A DNA stretch of 9,012 nt, taken from contig DVNF01000146.1 in the NCBI GenBank assembly GCA_018714575.1, forward strand, positions 1-9,012, written 5' to 3'. The first letter of the stretch is position 1. Every line of letters begins with the position of its first letter. Of the stretch, positions 5,936 to 9,012 are shown one piece after another. The DNA is from Candidatus Stercoripulliclostridium merdigallinarum. GTDB lineage: Bacteria > Bacillota > Clostridia > Christensenellales > DTU072. The position numbers and the translations under genes were made by a program. The notes below the pieces were generated by a model, which worked only from the letters and a program-made list of their open reading frames with translations, made no database searches and had not been told where the DNA came from.

Positions 5936-6854
5936 GCACGTTCCCGTCATGCCGAAAGAAGCCTTGGAAGGCTTGAACGTCAGATCGGGAGGTATATACG
6001 TAGACGCGACTTTGGGCGGCGGCGGACATACCTCAGGGATATTGGAAAAACTCGGCGACGGCATATTGATAGCTTTCGATCTGGACGAAAACGCGCTGAA
6101 AAACGCGAGGGCGCGCTTTCCGGGGGAAAGCAGACTGCGATTGGTAAACGACAATTTCAAAAATATGCCCTACGTTTTGGACGAAATGGGCATAGGGGCG
6201 ATAGACGGAGTAATCTTTGATTTAGGTATCTCCTCTCCACAAATCGATGACCCGAAACGCGGATTCAGCTATATGCACGACGCGGCGTTGGATATGCGAA
6301 TGGATACCAATCAAAGCCTGGACGCATACAAGGTTGTCAACGAATATTCCATGGACGAGCTGATAAAGATCTTCAGGGAATACGGCGAGGAAAGGGCGGC
6401 TTATTCGATAGCAAAGGACATCGTAGACAGCCGCAGGATCAAACCGATAGAAACGACTTTCGAATTGGTGAAGATAATAGAACGTCATTATCCGAAAAAC
6501 CCCGCTCACCGTTCGGGGCATCCGGCAAAGAGGGTGTTCCAGGCGTTAAGGATCGAGGTAAACGGCGAACTGACGGGGCTGGCAGAAGCCGTCGAAAGCG
6601 CGGCGCTAAGGCTGAAAAAGGGCGGCAGAATAGCGGTGATCACCTTCCATTCGTTGGAAGACAGGATAGTAAAAAACGTCTTTAAGGAATTGGAAAAAGA
6701 TTGCGTTTGTCCACCGAACATACCTGTATGCGTGTGCGGCAAGCGCAAGGAAATAGAAATTTTGACTAAAAAGCCGTTGGTGGCGGGCGAGGACGAATTG
6801 GCGTCCAACCCCAGGGCAGCCAGCGCGAAATTAAGGATAGCCGAAAGGGTGTGA
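5925..6854 (+). CDS. rsmH: RsmH (MraW), 16S rRNA cytosine-1402 N4-methyltransferase
   Basis: RsmH transfers a methyl group from S-adenosylmethionine to N4 of C1402 in the 16S rRNA decoding centre. The 309 residues are normal for the family. Seen in order: the opening MEFKHVPVMPKEALEGL; the SAM-binding loop DATLGGGGH (27-35); the acidic strand FDLDENA with D52; DLGISSPQID beginning at D99; LDMRMD; the helical insertion domain; GGRIAVITFHSLEDRIVK; a Cys-rich CVCPPNIPVCVCGK stretch common in Firmicute homologues; and the C-terminal NPRAASAKLRIAE. The start overlaps the end of mraZ by 11 bases (ATG inside CAATATGG), with no good ribosome binding site, implying translational coupling. It is the standard second gene of a dcw cluster. 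Confidence 0.97.
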   Translation: MEFKHVPVMPKEALEGLNVRSGGIYVDATLGGGGHTSGILEKLGDGILIAFDLDENALKNARARFPGESRLRLVNDNFKNMPYVLDEMGIGAIDGVIFDLGISSPQIDDPKRGFSYMHDAALDMRMDTNQSLDAYKVVNEYSMDELIKIFREYGEERAAYSIAKDIVDSRRIKPIETTFELVKIIERHYPKNPAHRSGHPAKRVFQALRIEVNGELTGLAEAVESAALRLKKGGRIAVITFHSLEDRIVKNVFKELEKDCVCPPNIPVCVCGKRKEIEILTKKPLVAGEDELASNPRAASAKLRIAERV

Positions 6855-6882
6855 CCGGCAGGCAATAAGCGAGGAGGTAAAT

Positions 6883-7398
6883 ATGGTAACGCTAAGAAGA
6901 GATATTTCATTATCGGAATCGGCAGGCATCGAATGCCCGCACGGCGAAATGACGGATTACGACAGATTTATGTTGGGAAAACGTGCCTCTGAAAACAAGA
7001 ATGAAACGTTCAGGTATCGCAATCCGGAATTAGAGTTGCCCGAAGTCGAAAAAAACGGCGATGAATACCATGATTATATGCTGAAACAACTGAACAGGAG
7101 CGCACCCGAAAGCATGGTGACGGAGGAAGAATTCTATATGCGTCGCTATGCGAACTCGCATCCCGCTCCCGTCAGGAAGGGTTTTAGGAAAATGACCAAA
7201 GCGGGTAAAATTTTTACCACCGTTTACGTTCTTATTGTCGCGGCTATCGCATCTATTATTATTGTGGCGAATGCGGGCGGCGGCGTCAGCGCCGAGGCAA
7301 AGGCTACCGGTGGGGAAATCGAGGCGTTGGCGGTCGAAGATACGGCGGTTGAAAGCAATTCTTTCGATAGATTTTTAGACGCTTTGACGAACAAATAA
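6883..7398 (+). CDS. Single-pass membrane protein in the ftsL position, unrecognised
   Basis: The 171-residue product follows a near-perfect GAGGAGGT (6870-6877), five bases before the ATG. It has a charged, hydrophilic N-terminal part (1-108, ending in basic FRKMTKAGK), one membrane helix (about 109-131) and a short acidic tail of 40 residues, so the N-terminus should be cytoplasmic and the tail outside. The slot between rsmH and the transpeptidase normally holds ftsL, whose product has a short cytoplasmic end, one membrane helix and a longer external coiled coil. Here the proportions are reversed, and the tail (GGGVSAEAKATGGEIEAL onwards, then FDRFLDAL) shows no leucine-zipper heptads. It may be a diverged FtsL or a lineage-specific divisome protein; sequence alone does not decide. 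Topology and position are visible; a division role is inferred. Confidence 0.85.
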   Translation: MVTLRRDISLSESAGIECPHGEMTDYDRFMLGKRASENKNETFRYRNPELELPEVEKNGDEYHDYMLKQLNRSAPESMVTEEEFYMRRYANSHPAPVRKGFRKMTKAGKIFTTVYVLIVAAIASIIIVANAGGGVSAEAKATGGEIEALAVEDTAVESNSFDRFLDALTNK

Positions 7399-7408
7399 AA
7401 AACGGTTT

Positions 7409-7434
7409 CCCTCGGGGAGGGTAATACGAAAATA
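7409..7434 (+). promoter_or_regulatory. Ribosome binding site hairpin and non-canonical start of the transpeptidase gene
   Basis: GGGGAGGG (7414-7421) is the only good Shine-Dalgarno sequence before the transpeptidase. Part of it is locked in a 5-bp all-strong hairpin, CCCTC (7409-7413) with GAGGG (7417-7421) around GGG. The in-frame codons after it are GGT AAT ACG AAA ATA ACT; there is no ATG, GTG or TTG before TTG at 7474, which lies inside the membrane segment. ACG at 7426 (gap of four bases) or ATA at 7432 (gap of ten) is therefore the likely start. One T-to-C change would turn a normal ATG AAA ATA into the observed ACG AAA ATA. Confidence 0.6.
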
Positions 7435-9012
7435 ACTTCATTCAGACAAAAGAGAAGGTTATCGGCGATATTTTTGCTGATAACCTTTTTATTTATCGCG
7501 GTAGGCGCGAAATTGATATACGTCGGCGTTGTAAATGCCGACAATTTGCGTATAAAAGCCTTGGAGCAATGGTACCGCGACGTTCCGATCAGGGCGGAGC
7601 GCGGCGAGATCCTGGACAGAAACGGCGTAGTCTTGGCAGGTTCTCAAACCGTTTACACGCTGTATGCCCGCCCGGTAGAGATCCCTTTAAAAGCTCAGGC
7701 TGCCGGGGTGTTGTCCGAGGCGTTGGAACTCAATTACGAAAAACTTGCCGACAAGCTGAATTCGCGCGCTTCGGAAATCACATTAAAACGCGGCGTTACC
7801 AAGGAAAAAATGCTGGAAATTGTCGATTCCGGCGTGCCGGGTATATATGTGTCCGAGGACATCGAGCGCGTGTATCCTTACGGTGATTTTATGACGCAAA
7901 TTTTGGGGTTTACCTCTTCCGACATTGTCGGGCAGACCGGGTTGGAAGCTTATTACGAAAGCTATTTAAAGGGTACGGACGGATATGTTTTAACAGCAGC
8001 CGATCTGGTGGGCAGAAAGCTGCCCGACGGTGAAACTTACTATACGGAGGGAACTCCGGGCGGCGACGTTTGCCTGAATATTGACGTAAATATCCAAAGC
8101 ATTGTCGAAAACGCCGTCGAAAAAGCCATGTTGAACCATTCGGCAAAAGGCGTCGGAGCCATAGTAATGGATTGCAATACAGGGCAAATCCTGGCTATGG
8201 CGGAGGCTCCGTCATTCGATCTGAACGACGTTCCGCGCGACGACGTAAAAACGCTGTTGGAAGTTTCGCGTCCGAAACTTATTTCCGACGTATTCGAGCC
8301 CGGGTCTACATTCAAAATCGTTACGGCGGCGTTGGCGATAGAGGCGGGTTTGGTAAACGATTCCAAACGCTACTATTGCGGCGGTTCCATGATGGTGGAT
8401 AATCAAAAGATCCGTTGCTGGCGTCCGCAAGGGCACGGCAGTCAAACCTTTGCGGAAGGCGTTAAAAATTCGTGTAACTGCGTGTTTATGCAGGCGGCGT
8501 TGGAACTCGGGGTCGATAAATTCTATCAAGGTCTTTCCGCTTTCGGAGTCACTCAAAAGACGGGTATAGACTTGTCGGGCGAAGGCTCCGGGCTGACGAT
8601 TCCGCAAAGCAGCGTCAAAAACGTAGACCTTGCCAGGATCGGCTTCGGTCAGGCGGTGGCGATGACTCCGATAGAGCTGCTTACGGCGGCGGCTGCGGCG
8701 GTAAACGGCGGGTATAAAGTTACTCCTAAATTGCTTGCAAAAATTCAGGACGAAAGCGGCATACTATTGTCGGGAGAAACGGGTCGCGGCGAGCGTGTGA
8801 TCAGCGCCGAAACTTCGGCGACGCTCAGGGCGATGTTGGAACGCGTGGTATTGGAAGGTTCCGGCAAGAACGCCGCCGTTCCCGGAGTCAGAGTCGGCGG
8901 TAAGACGGGAACAGCTCAAAAATACGAAAACGGGCAGATCGCCAGGGGGAAATATATATCCACGTTTATCGGCTTTGCGCCGGCGGAACAGCCGGAATAC
9001 ATAACGCTGTTC
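7426..9012 (+). CDS. Class B penicillin-binding protein, FtsI/SpoVD group (3' end cut by the window)
   Basis: This peptidoglycan D,D-transpeptidase cross-links septal or spore-cortex wall; 529 codons are present and the reading frame is open at the edge. A basic N-terminus (MKITSFRQKRR if ACG starts) precedes a membrane helix (about 12-32). The dimerisation-domain motif RGEILDRNG follows (59-67), then the penicillin-binding domain with catalytic SxxK as STFK (294-297, in EPGSTFK), SxN as SCN (349-351) and KTGTA (493-497). Cys331 in RCW and Cys350 in NSCN resemble the redox-sensitive pair of Bacillus SpoVD, but division FtsI proteins of Clostridia can look alike, so I leave the symbol blank. 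A C-terminal PASTA domain, if any, lies beyond the window. The position after the ftsL-slot gene fits ftsI/pbpB. The frame is shared with the upstream gene, whose TAA lies 27 bases before the ACG. The start is uncertain. Confidence 0.93.
7452..7490 (+). terminator. Terminator-like hairpin inside the transpeptidase coding start
   Basis: AAGGTTATCGGC (7455-7466) pairs with GCTGATAACCTT (7476-7487) through 12 consecutive pairs (one G-U) around a nine-base loop. Three weaker pairs can extend it outward, and the tail reads TTTATTT. It has the form of an intrinsic terminator but lies codons 10-22 into the open frame, over the membrane segment. Because the frame continues for over 500 codons, it cannot always terminate. 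It may act as an attenuator whose folding depends on ribosomes reaching this point, or it may be a by-product of coding a hydrophobic helix. Confidence 0.5.

Noticed and set aside
7396..7428. Stop-codon read-through joining the ftsL-slot protein to the transpeptidase, since both share a frame
   Set aside because: Sharing a frame has a one-in-three chance, the TAA context shows no recoding signal, and a dedicated Shine-Dalgarno follows.
7474..7476. TTG as the transpeptidase start
   Set aside because: It would remove the basic cytoplasmic end and part of the membrane helix and lies within the hairpin with no well-spaced ribosome binding site.
1..9012. Defence island, prophage, insertion sequence, CRISPR or biosynthetic cluster
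   Set aside because: No transposase, terminal repeats, spacer-repeat pattern, phage gene or enzyme cluster is visible; apart from one unrecognised gene, the genes are conserved families in recognisable order.

Overview
This window looks like chromosomal housekeeping DNA from a Bacillota (Firmicutes) bacterium, most likely of class Clostridia and of moderate GC content. The gene order supports this: clpX-lon-ysxC, then a division and cell-wall (dcw) cluster opening with mraZ-rsmH, a small ftsL-position gene and a class B penicillin-binding protein. So do the strong GGAGG-type ribosome binding sites and sigma-A-like promoters. The exact lineage cannot be fixed from the sequence alone. Every gene is on the + strand.

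Left half (about 1-5034), protein quality control and ribosome biogenesis. ClpX is the unfoldase of the ClpXP protease and Lon is the second ATP-dependent protease; they are 22 bases apart and probably co-transcribed. A stem-loop (3650-3677) and a TATAAT box (3683-3688) separate them from a second pair. That pair is the ribosome-assembly GTPase YsxC/EngB and, six bases later, a calcineurin-like metallophosphoesterase.

Middle (5035-5503), a 469-base stretch without a protein gene but full of signals. It holds an AT-rich promoter-like tract, a perfect 14-base palindrome, a structured RNA of about 185 nt that I interpret as 6S RNA and that ends in a strong intrinsic terminator, and then the dcw promoter. 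That promoter (TTGAAA, 17 bases, TATAAT) is overlapped by three in-phase 10-base repeats resembling MraZ operator boxes. A structured leader of about 105 nt precedes mraZ.

Right half (5504-9012), the start of the dcw cluster. MraZ (regulator) overlaps RsmH (16S rRNA methyltransferase). Next comes an unrecognised single-pass membrane protein in the ftsL position, then a peptidoglycan transpeptidase of the FtsI/SpoVD group that runs off the window end. The start of the transpeptidase gene is odd. It has no ATG, GTG or TTG at the expected place (ACG or ATA instead), its Shine-Dalgarno sequence lies in a GC-rich hairpin, and a terminator-like 12-bp hairpin with a T-rich tail sits about ten codons into the reading frame.

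I see no mobile element, CRISPR array, tRNA or defence system. The most interesting items are the control region at the transpeptidase start, the atypical ftsL-position protein, and the noncoding region between the phosphoesterase and mraZ.
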